Assembly (NCBI GenBank): GCA_026399835.1 | Contig: JAPLQE010000047.1 | Location: 41,885 to 105,884, forward strand | Direction: 5' to 3' | Length of the DNA stretch: 64,000 nt | Source of the DNA: Burkholderiales bacterium | GTDB lineage: Bacteria > Pseudomonadota > Gammaproteobacteria > Burkholderiales > Burkholderiaceae_E | In this document: one piece after another, positions 55,859 to 64,000 of the stretch | Layout: each line of letters starts with the position of its first letter | Position numbering within the stretch: position 1 is the stretch's first letter | Made by a program: the position numbers and the translations under genes | The notes under the pieces: generated by a model | Databases searched by the model: none | The model's input: the letters and a program-made list of their open reading frames with translations, nothing else | Told to the model about the DNA's origin: nothing

Positions 55859-57661
55859 ATGGCGACGAGCGGCTCCCGAACGGTCAGCCTGCAGACGCTG
55901 CTCGTCGCGCTCTCGGCGCTGGCGACGCTGCCCCTGCTCGCGTTCGCGCTGTGGCTGCTGCAGCTCGTCTGGCAGAACGGCCGCGACGACGCCCGCCGCG
56001 ACCTGCAGCAGGTCGCCGCCACGCTGGCGATCGCGCTCGACCGCGAGATCGCGGGCTCGGTGCGCGAGCTGCAGCGGCTCGCCGAGTTCCCGACGCTCGC
56101 GCCCGGCGGCCTCGCCGAGTTCCACGCCTATGCGCGCTCGCTGGTCGCACGCAACGACGGCTGGGACAACATCATCGTCACCGATACCGAGGGCGTCGTG
56201 CTGGTCAATGCGACGCTGCCGTTCGGCGCGGAGCCGCCGAAGCGGGTCGACGCGCCGCACCTGCTCGAGGCGGCTCGGACCGGGCAGCCGGTGGTCTCGG
56301 ACGTCTACGACAGCCGCCTCACCGGCGGACGCGCCATCGGCGTGTCGGTGCCGGTGTTCCGCGACGGCACGGTGCGCTGGGTGCTGAGCGCGCGCCTGAG
56401 CCCCGATGTGCTGTCGCGCTTCGTCGGCGAGCAGCGCTATCGCGAGGGCGCGATCGCCGCGGTCATCGACCGGCAGCAGCGGATCGTCGCCCGCAACCGC
56501 GACGCCCCGCGCTTCTTCGGTCATCCGGTGACCGAGGACCTGGGGGCCGCGCTCGCCGCGTCGCCGACGCGGGGCATCGGGCGCCTGACCACGCTCGACG
56601 GCGCCACGGTCCTGGCCGCGTGGCAGCGCCTGCCCTCGGGCTGGACGGTGACGATCGGCGTACCGATCGGCGTGCTCGACAGCGCGCTGCGCCGCTCGTT
56701 CGGCGTGCTGCTGGGCTTCGGTCTGCTGGTGCTCGCCGCCGGGGCCGGGGCGAGCGTGATGCTCGGCCGCTCGATCTCGCGGGCGGTCGAGTCGGTGGCG
56801 CTCGATGCGCGCGCGCTCGCCGCGGGGGCGCCGGTCACCACGCGCCGCTCGTCGGTCACGCAGGTCGCCGTGCTGTTCGAGTCGCTGCGCGAGGCCAGCC
56901 GCGTGCAGGGCGACAAGGAGCGCGCCCGCGAGCAGGCGGTGGCGGCCCTGCGCGACGCCGACCGGCGCAAGGACGAGTTCCTCGCGATGCTGGCGCACGA
57001 GCTGCGCAACCCGCTCGCGCCGATGCGCAACGCGATCGGCGTGCTCAAGCGCTCGCTCGGCGCGGACGCGGTGCAGCGCCGCACGGTCGAGATGGCCGAC
57101 CGGCAGCTGCGCCAGCTCACGCGGCTGGTCGACGACCTGCTCGACGTGTCGCGGATCACGCAGGGCAAGATCGCGCTGCACCGGACCCCGGTCGGGGTGT
57201 GCGAGGCGGTCCGCGAAGCGGTCGAGACCCTCCGGCCCGCCATCGAGCAGCGGGGCCAGCGCATCGCGCTGCGGCTGCCGCCGTCCGCCCCCATCGTGCT
57301 GGCCGACGGCCTGCGGCTCGCGCAGGTGCTGGAGAACCTGCTGTCGAACGCGTCGAAGTACACCGACCCGGGCGGCTTCATCGAGGTCTCGGTCACCGAC
57401 ATCGGCGACGACGTCGAGATCCGCGTGCGCGACACCGGCATCGGCCTGCCGCCGGAGCAGCTCGACCGTGTCTTCGACCTCTTCACCCAGGTCGACTCGG
57501 GCGCCGACCGCGCGCAAGGGGGGCTGGGCATCGGCCTGTCGCTGGTCAGGCGCCTGGTCGAGCTGCACGGCGGGCGCGTGGCCGCCTACAGCGACGGTCC
57601 GGGCCACGGCGCGTGCTTCGTCGTGCGGCTGCCGCGCGAGACGGACGTCGTCGAGGCCTGA
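55859..57661 (+). CDS. Sensor histidine kinase with periplasmic dCache-like domain
   Basis: 600 residues. Spans at about 12-36 and 281-302 flank a periplasmic domain (WDNIIVTDTEGVVLVNATLP) of the double Cache type. A HAMP-like segment and coiled coil (DKERAREQAVAALRDADRRK) lead to HisKA with H380 in MLAHELRNPLAP. The ATPase has LENLLSNASKYT, DTGIGLP and GGLGIGLSLV. The style of DRRKDEFLAMLAHELRNPLAP is that of hybrid kinases, but no receiver is fused and no regulator is adjacent. Signal unknown. Confidence 0.92.
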   Translation: MATSGSRTVSLQTLLVALSALATLPLLAFALWLLQLVWQNGRDDARRDLQQVAATLAIALDREIAGSVRELQRLAEFPTLAPGGLAEFHAYARSLVARNDGWDNIIVTDTEGVVLVNATLPFGAEPPKRVDAPHLLEAARTGQPVVSDVYDSRLTGGRAIGVSVPVFRDGTVRWVLSARLSPDVLSRFVGEQRYREGAIAAVIDRQQRIVARNRDAPRFFGHPVTEDLGAALAASPTRGIGRLTTLDGATVLAAWQRLPSGWTVTIGVPIGVLDSALRRSFGVLLGFGLLVLAAGAGASVMLGRSISRAVESVALDARALAAGAPVTTRRSSVTQVAVLFESLREASRVQGDKERAREQAVAALRDADRRKDEFLAMLAHELRNPLAPMRNAIGVLKRSLGADAVQRRTVEMADRQLRQLTRLVDDLLDVSRITQGKIALHRTPVGVCEAVREAVETLRPAIEQRGQRIALRLPPSAPIVLADGLRLAQVLENLLSNASKYTDPGGFIEVSVTDIGDDVEIRVRDTGIGLPPEQLDRVFDLFTQVDSGADRAQGGLGIGLSLVRRLVELHGGRVAAYSDGPGHGACFVVRLPRETDVVEA

Positions 57662-57756
57662 TTCCGGCGGCCGGCGCGCCCGATCGCCAAGCACGCGGCG
57701 CCGAGGCATCATCCGTCTCCACGCACGATCGACGACACACGACAGGAGGATGACGG

Positions 57757-58827
57757 ATGGACTACCGCTGCGCGCATCGCTGGGCGTTCCCGAAATGGGG
57801 CGCCGCCCTCGAACCGATCGAGGAGACGCTGCCCGCCCCGGCCGGCCGCGAGGTCACGATCCGCGTCACCCACTGCGGCATCTGCCATTCCGATCTGCAC
57901 ATCCAGGCCGGCGGCTTCGACATGGGCGGCGGCAAGCTGTCCTCGCTCGAGCGCGCCGGCACGAAGCTGCCGGTGACCATGGGCCACGAGATCGGCGGCG
58001 AGGTGGTCGAGGTCGGCCCGGACGTGACCGACGCGAAGGTCGGCGACCGCGTCGTCGTCTATCCGTGGCTCGGCTGCGGCGAGTGCCCGACCTGCCTGTC
58101 GGGCAACGACCACCTGTGCAACAAGGGCGCGCGCAACCTCGGCATCCAGCTGCCGGGCGGCTATTCGGACCTGGTGCGGGTGCCGCACGAGCGCTACCTG
58201 GTGCCGGTCGGCACGCTCGACCCGGCGCGCGCGGCGACCTTCGCCTGCGCGGGCATCACCGCGTACGGCGCGATCCGCAAGCTGCCCGAGGCCGAGGCGA
58301 GCGACTGGATCGCGGTGATCGGCTGCGGTGGCGTGGGCATGACCGCGGTCGCGCTGCTGTCGGCGCTGTCGAAGGCCAAGGTCGTCGCGATCGACCCGGA
58401 TCCGGCCAAGCGCGAGACCGCGCAGCGCTACGGCGCGGCGCTGGTCGTCGACCCCGGCTCGGCCGATGCGGCGCGCACGATCATCAAGGCGACCGGCAAC
58501 AACGTGCTCGGCGTCGTCGACTTCGTCGGCGCCGAGTCGAGCTCGGCGCTCGGCGTGGCGGTCGTGCGGCGCGGCGGCATGGTGGTGATCGTCGGCCTCT
58601 TCGGCGGGGAGTTCCGCTGCCCGGTGCCGATGTTCCCGCTGAAGTCGATGGCGGTGCAGGGCTCGTATGTCGCGGGGCTCAACGAACTGCGCGAGCTGAT
58701 CGAGCTGGCGCAGCGGGTGACGCTGCCCGAGATCCCGCTGACCCTGCGTCCGCTGGCCGAGGTCAACCGCTCGCTCGAGGACCTCGCCGCCGGGCGCGTG
58801 GTCGGTCGGGTCGTGCTGCAGCCCTGA
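57757..58827 (+). CDS. Zinc-type alcohol dehydrogenase
   Basis: 356 residues. AGGAGGATGACGG precedes the ATG. Catalytic zinc ligands are C40 (HCGICHSD) and H77/E78 (MGHEIGGE); the structural zinc set is C107, C110, C113 and C121. The cofactor fold has GCGGVGMTA followed by VVAIDPDP, favouring NAD. It oxidises alcohols or reduces aldehydes. Followed 15 b later by an esterase gene, likely in one operon. Confidence 0.94.
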   Translation: MDYRCAHRWAFPKWGAALEPIEETLPAPAGREVTIRVTHCGICHSDLHIQAGGFDMGGGKLSSLERAGTKLPVTMGHEIGGEVVEVGPDVTDAKVGDRVVVYPWLGCGECPTCLSGNDHLCNKGARNLGIQLPGGYSDLVRVPHERYLVPVGTLDPARAATFACAGITAYGAIRKLPEAEASDWIAVIGCGGVGMTAVALLSALSKAKVVAIDPDPAKRETAQRYGAALVVDPGSADAARTIIKATGNNVLGVVDFVGAESSSALGVAVVRRGGMVVIVGLFGGEFRCPVPMFPLKSMAVQGSYVAGLNELRELIELAQRVTLPEIPLTLRPLAEVNRSLEDLAAGRVVGRVVLQP

Positions 58828-58842
58828 AGGCGGAGCGACCCC

Positions 58843-59805
58843 ATGGCCCTCGATCCCCAGGTGCGCGCGCTGCTCGACCAGCTGGTCGTCGGCCGCCCCA
58901 CGCTGAACCTGCTGCCGGTCGACGTGGGCCGGCGCGCGTACGCCGAGTCCTCGGCGAAGCTGATCCCGAAGCCCACCGAGCCGGTCGGTGTCGAGGACCG
59001 TTCGATCGACGGCCCGGCGGGCCCGCTGCGGGTGCGGGTCTACACCCCGGTCGCGCAGGCCGGGTCGGGCGAGGGCGCGCGGCCGCTGGTCGTGTTCTTC
59101 CACGGCGGCGGCTGGGTGGTGTGCGACCTCGACACCCATGACGCGGTCTGCCGCCGGCTGTGCCTGGGCAGCGGCGCGGTGGTGGTGTCGGTCGACTACC
59201 GGCTCGCGCCCGAGCACCGCTTCCCGGCGGCGCCCGACGACTGCGCGGCGGCCACCCGCTGGGCGTTCGCGAACGCGGCCGCGCTCGGCGCCGACCCGAA
59301 GCGGGTCGTGATCGCCGGCGACAGCGCGGGCGGCAACCTCGCCGCCGCGGTGGCGCTGCGCCTGCGCGACGAGGGCGGCCCGCGGGCCGCCGGCCAGCTG
59401 CTGGTCTATCCGGTCACCGACCACCACACGGCAGGCTTCGCGTCGTATGTCGAGAACGCCGAGGGCTACGGCCTCACGCGCGACACCATGGCCTGGTTCT
59501 GGGACCACTACCTCGGCGGCCCGATGGACGCCGCCGCGGCGGCCGCGCTGTCGCCGCAGGCCGTGCCGCTGCGAGCGGCCGACCTGCGCGGGCTGCCGCC
59601 GGCGCTGGTGCTCACCGCCGGCTACGACGTGCTGCGCGACGAGGGCGAGGCGTATGCGACGCGGCTGCGGGAGGCGGGCGTGGCGGTCGAGTCGGAGCGC
59701 TTCGACGGCATGCACCACGGCTTCTTCAACTGGGGCGGCGTGCTCGACGGCGCCGACCGCGCGATCGCGCGCACCTGCCGCTGGATCGGCGAGCGCACGC
59801 GCTGA
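58843..59805 (+). CDS. HSL-family esterase (alpha/beta hydrolase)
   Basis: 320 residues. HGGGW (87-91) forms the oxyanion hole and S161 in GDSAGGN is the nucleophile. The acid is in GYDVLRDEG and the His in MHHGFFNW. This is the bacterial hormone-sensitive-lipase group, acting on short acyl esters. No signal peptide. In tandem with the alcohol dehydrogenase, consistent with release and oxidation of an alcohol. Confidence 0.94.
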   Translation: MALDPQVRALLDQLVVGRPTLNLLPVDVGRRAYAESSAKLIPKPTEPVGVEDRSIDGPAGPLRVRVYTPVAQAGSGEGARPLVVFFHGGGWVVCDLDTHDAVCRRLCLGSGAVVVSVDYRLAPEHRFPAAPDDCAAATRWAFANAAALGADPKRVVIAGDSAGGNLAAAVALRLRDEGGPRAAGQLLVYPVTDHHTAGFASYVENAEGYGLTRDTMAWFWDHYLGGPMDAAAAAALSPQAVPLRAADLRGLPPALVLTAGYDVLRDEGEAYATRLREAGVAVESERFDGMHHGFFNWGGVLDGADRAIARTCRWIGERTR

Positions 59806-59847
59806 GCGGGTCGCCGGCGCCGGGGCCGGCGATGACGGTGCGCGCGC

Positions 59848-60945
59848 TCAGCCGATGCCGGTGAGCGCGCGGATGCGGTCCGTGTGCGGCGCCGGGTCGA
59901 GCCCCTCGCGCGCCAGCCACGCCGGGTTCCAGATCGTGTCGGCGTAGCGCTCGCCGCCGTCGCAGATCAGCGTCACCACGCTGCCCGTCTCGCCGCGGGC
60001 GTGCATGCGCTGCGCGAGCGCGAGGGCCGCGCACAGGTTGGTGCCGGTCGAGCCGCCGACCCGGCGGCCGAGCACGCGCTCGAGCCAGCCGATGGCGCCC
60101 AGGCTCTCGGCATCGGGCACCGGCACCACCTCGTCGACCAGCGCGCGCACGAACGAGGGCTCCACGCGCGGCCGCCCGATGCCCTCGATGCGCGAGCCGC
60201 GCGGGCTGGTGATCGCCGCGTCACCGTCGCGGTGGTAGGCGTGGAAGACCGAGAACTCCGGGTCGGCCACCGCGATCCGCGTGGCGGCGTAGCGCGGCCG
60301 GTAGCGCACCCAGCGCCCGAGCGTCGCCGAGGTGCCGCCGGTGCCCGCGCCGACCACGACCCAGGCCGGCACCGGATGCGGCTCGCGCGACATCTGCGCG
60401 AAGAGGCTCTCGGCGATGTTGTTGTTGCCGCGCCAGTCGGTCACGCGCTCGGCGTTGGTGAACTGGTCCATGTAGTGGCCGCCGCGCTCGCGGGCGATCC
60501 GTGCCGCCGCCGCGTAGATGTCGGTCCCGGGCACGCGCACGCACTCGCCGCCGAGCAGCGCGATCTGCTCGAGCTTGCGCGCGGCGGTGGTCTCGGGCGC
60601 GACCGCGACGAAGGGCAGCGCGAGCAGGCGCGCGAAGTACGCCTCGGAGATCGCGGTGCTGCCCGACGAGGCCTCGACGATGGTCGTGCCTTCGCGGATG
60701 TGACCGTTGACCAGCCCGTACAGGAAGAGCGAGCGCGCCAGCCGGTGCTTGAGGCTGCCGGTGGGATGGGTCGACTCGTCCTTCAGGTACAGGTCGATGC
60801 CGGGCATCGACGGCAGCGGCAGCCGCAGCAGGTGCGTGTCGGCCGAGCGGTTGAGCTCGGCGGCGATCGCGGCGATCGCATGGCCGACCCAGGCGCGGTG
60901 CGCGTCGGAGGGCGGGGACGGGAGCGGGGGATCGGGTTCGGTCAT
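59848..60945 (-). CDS. PLP-dependent cysteine-synthase-family protein (Cds1-like)
   Basis: 365 residues. The Schiff-base Lys is K66 in [23 protein letters not shown] is the substrate loop and [12 protein letters not shown] the phosphate-binding loop. [17 protein letters not shown] and [12 protein letters not shown] resemble the cysteine desulfhydrase Cds1 rather than CysK/CysM. Such enzymes release sulfide, pyruvate and ammonia from cysteine. The gene overlaps nothing; the converging esterase ends 42 b away. Confidence 0.86.
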   Translation of the reverse strand: MTEPDPPLPSPPSDAHRAWVGHAIAAIAAELNRSADTHLLRLPLPSMPGIDLYLKDESTHPTGSLKHRLARSLFLYGLVNGHIREGTTIVEASSGSTAISEAYFARLLALPFVAVAPETTAARKLEQIALLGGECVRVPGTDIYAAAARIARERGGHYMDQFTNAERVTDWRGNNNIAESLFAQMSREPHPVPAWVVVGAGTGGTSATLGRWVRYRPRYAATRIAVADPEFSVFHAYHRDGDAAITSPRGSRIEGIGRPRVEPSFVRALVDEVVPVPDAESLGAIGWLERVLGRRVGGSTGTNLCAALALAQRMHARGETGSVVTLICDGGERYADTIWNPAWLAREGLDPAPHTDRIRALTGIG

Positions 60946-60998
60946 GATCGGGCGCGCCGCGACGGGCGGCGCGCCCGATCATCGCACGGGCGTGGCCG

Positions 60999-62180
60999 TC
61001 AGATCGCCTCGAAGATCGCGGCGATGCCCTGGCCGCCGCCGATGCACATCGTCACCAGCGCATAGCGTCCGCCGATGCGCTGCAGCTCGTACAGCGCCTT
61101 GGTGGTGATGATCGCGCCGGTCGCGCCGATCGGATGGCCGAGCGAGATGCCGCTGCCGTTCGGGTTGACCTTCTTCGGATCGAGGCCGAGCTCGCGGGTG
61201 ACCGCGCAGGCCTGCGCGGCGAAGGCCTCGTTCGACTCGATGACGTCGAGCTGCGAGGCGGTGATGCCCGCCCGCTCGAGGGCGCTGCGCGAGGCCGGCA
61301 CCGGGCCGATGCCCATGATCTTCGGGTCGACGCCGGCGTGGCCGTAGGACACCAGCCGCGCGAGCGGCTTCAGGCCCGCGCGCAGCGCCGCCTGGCGCTC
61401 CATCAGCACGACCGCGGCGGCCGCGTCGTTGATGCCCGAGGCGTTGCCCGCGGTCACCGTGCCGTGCTCCTTCTGGAAGACCGGCTTGAGCTTGGCGAGG
61501 TCGTCGATCGTCGCGTCGTGACGGATGTGCTCGTCGGTGTCGAACAGCACCGTGCCCTTGCGCGACTTCAGCTCGACCGGGACGATCTGGTCCTTGAAGT
61601 AGCCCGCCTCGGTCGCGGCGGAGGCGCGGCGGTGGCTCTCGAGGGCGAGCGCGTCCTGGTCGCCGCGGGTGATGCCGTACTTCGCGGCGACGTTCTCGGC
61701 GGTCACGCCCATGTGGATCACGTCGAACGGGTCGTGCAGTGCGCCGGTCATCATGTCCAGCGTCTTGAAGTCGCCCATGCGCGCGCCCCAGCGGGCGCTC
61801 GGCACGATGTACGGGCCGCGGCTCATCGATTCGGCGCCGCCGCCGATGGCGACGTCGGTGTCGCCGAGCATCACGTACTGCGCCGCCGACACGATCGCCT
61901 GCAGGCCGCTGCCGCACAGCCGGTTGACGTTCATCGCCGACACGTCCTGCGACAGGCCGCCGTCGACGGCCGCCACGCGCGACAGGTACATGTCGCGCGG
62001 CTCGGTGTTGATCACGTGGCCGAAGGCGACGTGGCCGACCTGGGCCGGCGCGACGCCCGCGCGGCGCACCGCCTCGCGCACGACGAGCGCGGCGAGCTGG
62101 GTGGGCGGGAGGTCCTTGAGGCTGCCCCCGAAGGTTCCGATCGCGGTGCGCACCGCGCTGACGACGACGACTTCTCTCAT
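60999..62180 (-). CDS. bktB: Acetyl-CoA C-acyltransferase (beta-ketothiolase)
   Basis: 393 residues, the usual length. Catalytic C89 in NRLCGSGLQA, NEAFAAQA loop, GHPIGATG and the second Cys in TMCIGGGQG. It condenses or cleaves 3-ketoacyl-CoA. Sequence style is that of BktB/PhaA-like degradative-biosynthetic thiolases. Monocistronic; 193 b upstream separate it from the divergent EcsC-like gene. Confidence 0.9.
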   Translation of the reverse strand: MREVVVVSAVRTAIGTFGGSLKDLPPTQLAALVVREAVRRAGVAPAQVGHVAFGHVINTEPRDMYLSRVAAVDGGLSQDVSAMNVNRLCGSGLQAIVSAAQYVMLGDTDVAIGGGAESMSRGPYIVPSARWGARMGDFKTLDMMTGALHDPFDVIHMGVTAENVAAKYGITRGDQDALALESHRRASAATEAGYFKDQIVPVELKSRKGTVLFDTDEHIRHDATIDDLAKLKPVFQKEHGTVTAGNASGINDAAAAVVLMERQAALRAGLKPLARLVSYGHAGVDPKIMGIGPVPASRSALERAGITASQLDVIESNEAFAAQACAVTRELGLDPKKVNPNGSGISLGHPIGATGAIITTKALYELQRIGGRYALVTMCIGGGQGIAAIFEAI

Positions 62181-62373
62181 TCCGGCGCTCCCTGATTCGG
62201 CCTGGTTCTGGATGGACGCGATGATCGGCCGATCGCCTGACGGCGGCCTTACGCAGATCGGCCGCCGTATGATGTGGATCAATCCGCCCCAGGTCAGCCC
62301 CTGCCGATGCGCCGATCGCCGCCCCAGAGCCCTGTCGTGAGCCCTGTATTGCCGCCGCCTGCGGCCCGCCGTC

Positions 62374-63066
62374 ATGGCCGCGGCTGAGGCGCGCACCGTG
62401 GACGACGCGGCGCCGCGCGTCGGCACGGCCGTGGGCGACGCGATCGTCGCGGTGATCTCGCGCGTGCCCGTCACCCGCGAGACGCCGCTGGCCGATCCCG
62501 ATGCCCGCGTGCGCGAGCTCTCGCGCCAGGCCGCGCGCCGCGCCGCGCTGGTCTCCGGCGGGCTGGCGCTGCCGCCCGGGCCGCTCGGCGTGCTGACGCT
62601 GATCCCCGACCTGATCGCGATCTGGAAGATCCAGGCGCAGCTGGTCGCCGACATCGCCGGCGCCCGCGGGCGCAGCGGCTCGCTGACCCGCGAGCAGATG
62701 CTCTACTGCCTGTTCCGGCACGCGGCCTCGCAGCTGCTGCGCGACGTCGTCGTGCGGGCGGGCGAGCGGGCGATCGTCCACCGCCTGACGGTCGGCGCGC
62801 TCCAGTCGATCGCCGCGCGTCTGGGCGTCTCGCTCAGCCAGCAGCTGATCGCCAAGTCCGCGAGCCGCTGGGTGCCCGGCATCGGGGCGGCGGCGGTCGC
62901 GGCCTATGCCTGGTGGGACACCGAGCGCGTCGGGCGCGTGGCCGACGAGCTGTTCGGGCGCGAGGTGGTGCTCGACCCCGAGCCGCAGGAGACGCCCGCC
63001 CCCCTGGTCGAGGAGACGCCGCGCGGGCGCCGGCTGCGTGCGGCCTCCTCGGGGCCGGCCTCGTGA
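62374..63066 (+). CDS. EcsC-like protein of unknown function
   Basis: 230 residues. A hydrophobic helix pair (VSGGLALPPGPLGVLTLIPD, then LIAIWKIQAQLVADIAG) and a later Gly/Ala-rich span (VPGIGAAAVAAYAWW) match the EcsC pattern seen in Bacillus EcsC relatives and Pfam EcsC proteins. The tail is charged. No catalytic site is visible. Its stop overlaps the arfB GTG (GTGA), implying coupled translation. Confidence 0.68.
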   Translation: MAAAEARTVDDAAPRVGTAVGDAIVAVISRVPVTRETPLADPDARVRELSRQAARRAALVSGGLALPPGPLGVLTLIPDLIAIWKIQAQLVADIAGARGRSGSLTREQMLYCLFRHAASQLLRDVVVRAGERAIVHRLTVGALQSIAARLGVSLSQQLIAKSASRWVPGIGAAAVAAYAWWDTERVGRVADELFGREVVLDPEPQETPAPLVEETPRGRRLRAASSGPAS

Positions 63067-63473
63067 GCGGCACGCTGCTGCGCGAGGAGGAGGTCGAGCT
63101 GACCGCGATCCGCGCGCAGGGCGCGGGCGGCCAGAACGTCAACAAGGTCTCGAACGCGATCCACCTGCGCTTCGACGTGCGCGCCTCCTCGCTGCCCGAT
63201 GCGATCAAGGCGCGGCTGCTGGAGCGGCGCGATGCGCGCATCAGCGACGAGGGCGTGGTCGTCATCAAGGCACAGCGCTTCCGCAGCCTCGAGAAGAACC
63301 GCGACGACGCGATCGCGCGGCTGCGCGCGATCGTCGACGAGGCGGCCGTCGTGCCGGTGGAGCGCCGGCCGACCAAGCCGACCTATGCGTCGAAGCGCCG
63401 GCGCCTCGACGAGAAGGCGCTGCGCGGGCGCGTGAAGGCGCTGCGCGGCTCGCCCTACTCGAGCGACTCGTAG
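63063..63473 (+). CDS. arfB: Alternative ribosome-rescue factor ArfB
   Basis: 136 residues from a GTG. The GGQ peptidyl-tRNA hydrolysis motif is at 22-24 (AGGQNVNKVSNAIHLRFD). The basic C-terminal tail (SKRRRLDEKALRGRVKALRG) enters the empty mRNA channel of stalled ribosomes. Together these exclude a normal release factor, which is longer. The last 19 bases overlap the convergent cupin gene. Confidence 0.95.
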   Translation: MSGTLLREEEVELTAIRAQGAGGQNVNKVSNAIHLRFDVRASSLPDAIKARLLERRDARISDEGVVVIKAQRFRSLEKNRDDAIARLRAIVDEAAVVPVERRPTKPTYASKRRRLDEKALRGRVKALRGSPYSSDS

Positions 63474-63832
63474 CACGCCGGCACGAAGCGCGGCGTGCAG
63501 ATCGCGAGGAACAGCAGGTCCGTGTCGCCCAGGTTCGCGATGCGCTGCGCGGACATCGCGGGGATCGTCACCGAGTCGCCCGGCCCCACCTCGGCCGACG
63601 GCATGCCGTCGATGTCCACGCGGCCGCGGCCCTCGAGGATCAGGTAGCGCTCGACGGTGCCGCGCAGCCGGTGCCGGGCGGTGGTCACGCCGGGCGCGAC
63701 GCGGGCCCGCGCGATCGACACCGCGGGGTCCGAGGCGTCGTTGGCCAGCTCCAGGATCGCGCAGCGCTCGGCGATGTCGTATTCGGCGCTCGGGTCGAAG
63801 CGGCGCAGCGTGGGCAGAGGGGGCGTGTCCAT
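63455..63832 (-). CDS. Small cupin protein
   Basis: 125 residues. HRLRGTVERYLILEGRG and VGPGDSVTIPAMSAQRI form the two cupin motifs, with a partial metal set (the usual HxH is H-R-L). It may bind a ligand without catalysis. Convergent overlap of 19 b with arfB. Confidence 0.85.
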   Translation of the reverse strand: MDTPPLPTLRRFDPSAEYDIAERCAILELANDASDPAVSIARARVAPGVTTARHRLRGTVERYLILEGRGRVDIDGMPSAEVGPGDSVTIPAMSAQRIANLGDTDLLFLAICTPRFVPACYESLE

Positions 63833-63920
63833 GCGGCGATTCTAGGGTGACCGGGCGCGCCCCGCCCCGCTCCGCTCAGAACGTGTGAAGCAATCGGCTC
63901 GTTGAAGGGATAATCGGCGC

Positions 63921-64000
63921 ATGAGCACCGAGCCCCTTGAACGAGAAAGTGCCGGCCAGACTGCGGCGTTGTTCGACGACAGCGAACTGGCGGTGTCGGC
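63921..64000 (+). CDS. 5' end of a gene cut by the right edge
   Basis: The ATG at 63921 opens a frame that stays open to the window end: 26 codons starting MSTEPLERESAGQTAALFDD. A GATAAT box stands just upstream at 63909. The segment is lower in GC than its neighbours. No family can be told from so few residues. Confidence 0.55.
   Translation, partial: MSTEPLERESAGQTAALFDDSELAVS

Overview
The window is about 64 kb of very GC-rich chromosome from a betaproteobacterium, most likely of the order Burkholderiales. The evidence is the core block ispB / rplU-rpmA-obgE-proB, the Bug-type tricarboxylate receptor, TRAP and Liv transporters, the PilB/PilC pair, and uniformly high third-position GC. I see no rRNA, CRISPR array, insertion sequence or phage gene. 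No stretch longer than about 300 bases lacks a gene; the longest gaps are 42683-42941 (259 b) and 50024-50245 (222 b).

Layout. 1-5263 (minus): a cluster of single-domain response regulator, formylglycine-type sulfatase, secreted HAD hydrolase and a histidine kinase cut by the left edge. 5386-7893 (plus): a membrane-anchored octaheme cytochrome fused to HEAT and TPR repeats. 7939-11712 (minus): pilC, pilB and a PAS protein whose GGDEF domain is internally deleted. 11875-14768: sugar-acid dehydratase and a secreted alpha/beta hydrolase. 14859-15779: ROK kinase. 15992-20624: complete branched-chain amino-acid-type ABC transporter, followed after two hairpins by an acyl-CoA synthetase. 22332-27412 (minus): an operon of a 2-oxoglutarate dioxygenase, a cytochrome P450, a diiron ferritin-like protein, an SCP-x-type thiolase and a chagasin-type lipoprotein. 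27553-35371: photolyase, aroG, Bug receptor, folE, PhoX-type phosphatase and an SbtA-type permease. 35385-37547: acyltransferase-SGNH membrane protein.

From 37.7 kb comes the housekeeping core: tRNA-Pro(CGG), ispB, rplU, rpmA, a GDT1-type transporter, obgE and proB. After it are an OmpR regulator, a 45-residue lipopeptide gene, an MltB-type transglycosylase and a hydroxyisobutyrate-dehydrogenase-like protein. A TRAP transporter with an SDR follows (46195-50023), then an aldo/keto reductase, an enoyl-CoA hydratase/cupin pair, ettA, an AsmA-like protein, a GIY-YIG-like small protein, a second histidine kinase, an alcohol dehydrogenase, an HSL esterase, a Cds1-like PLP enzyme, a beta-ketothiolase, an EcsC-like/arfB pair and a cupin. 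A gene cut by the right edge ends the window.

How the parts may work together. The Liv transporter, acyl-CoA synthetase and the P450/TauD/diiron/thiolase operon lie back to back, and could import, CoA-activate, oxidise and cleave one carboxylic substrate. No function for the three-iron-oxygenase operon is evident from sequence alone, so it is the best candidate for an undescribed pathway. The kinase/regulator pair flanking the sulfatase and HAD hydrolase looks like a self-contained sensing and hydrolysis module.
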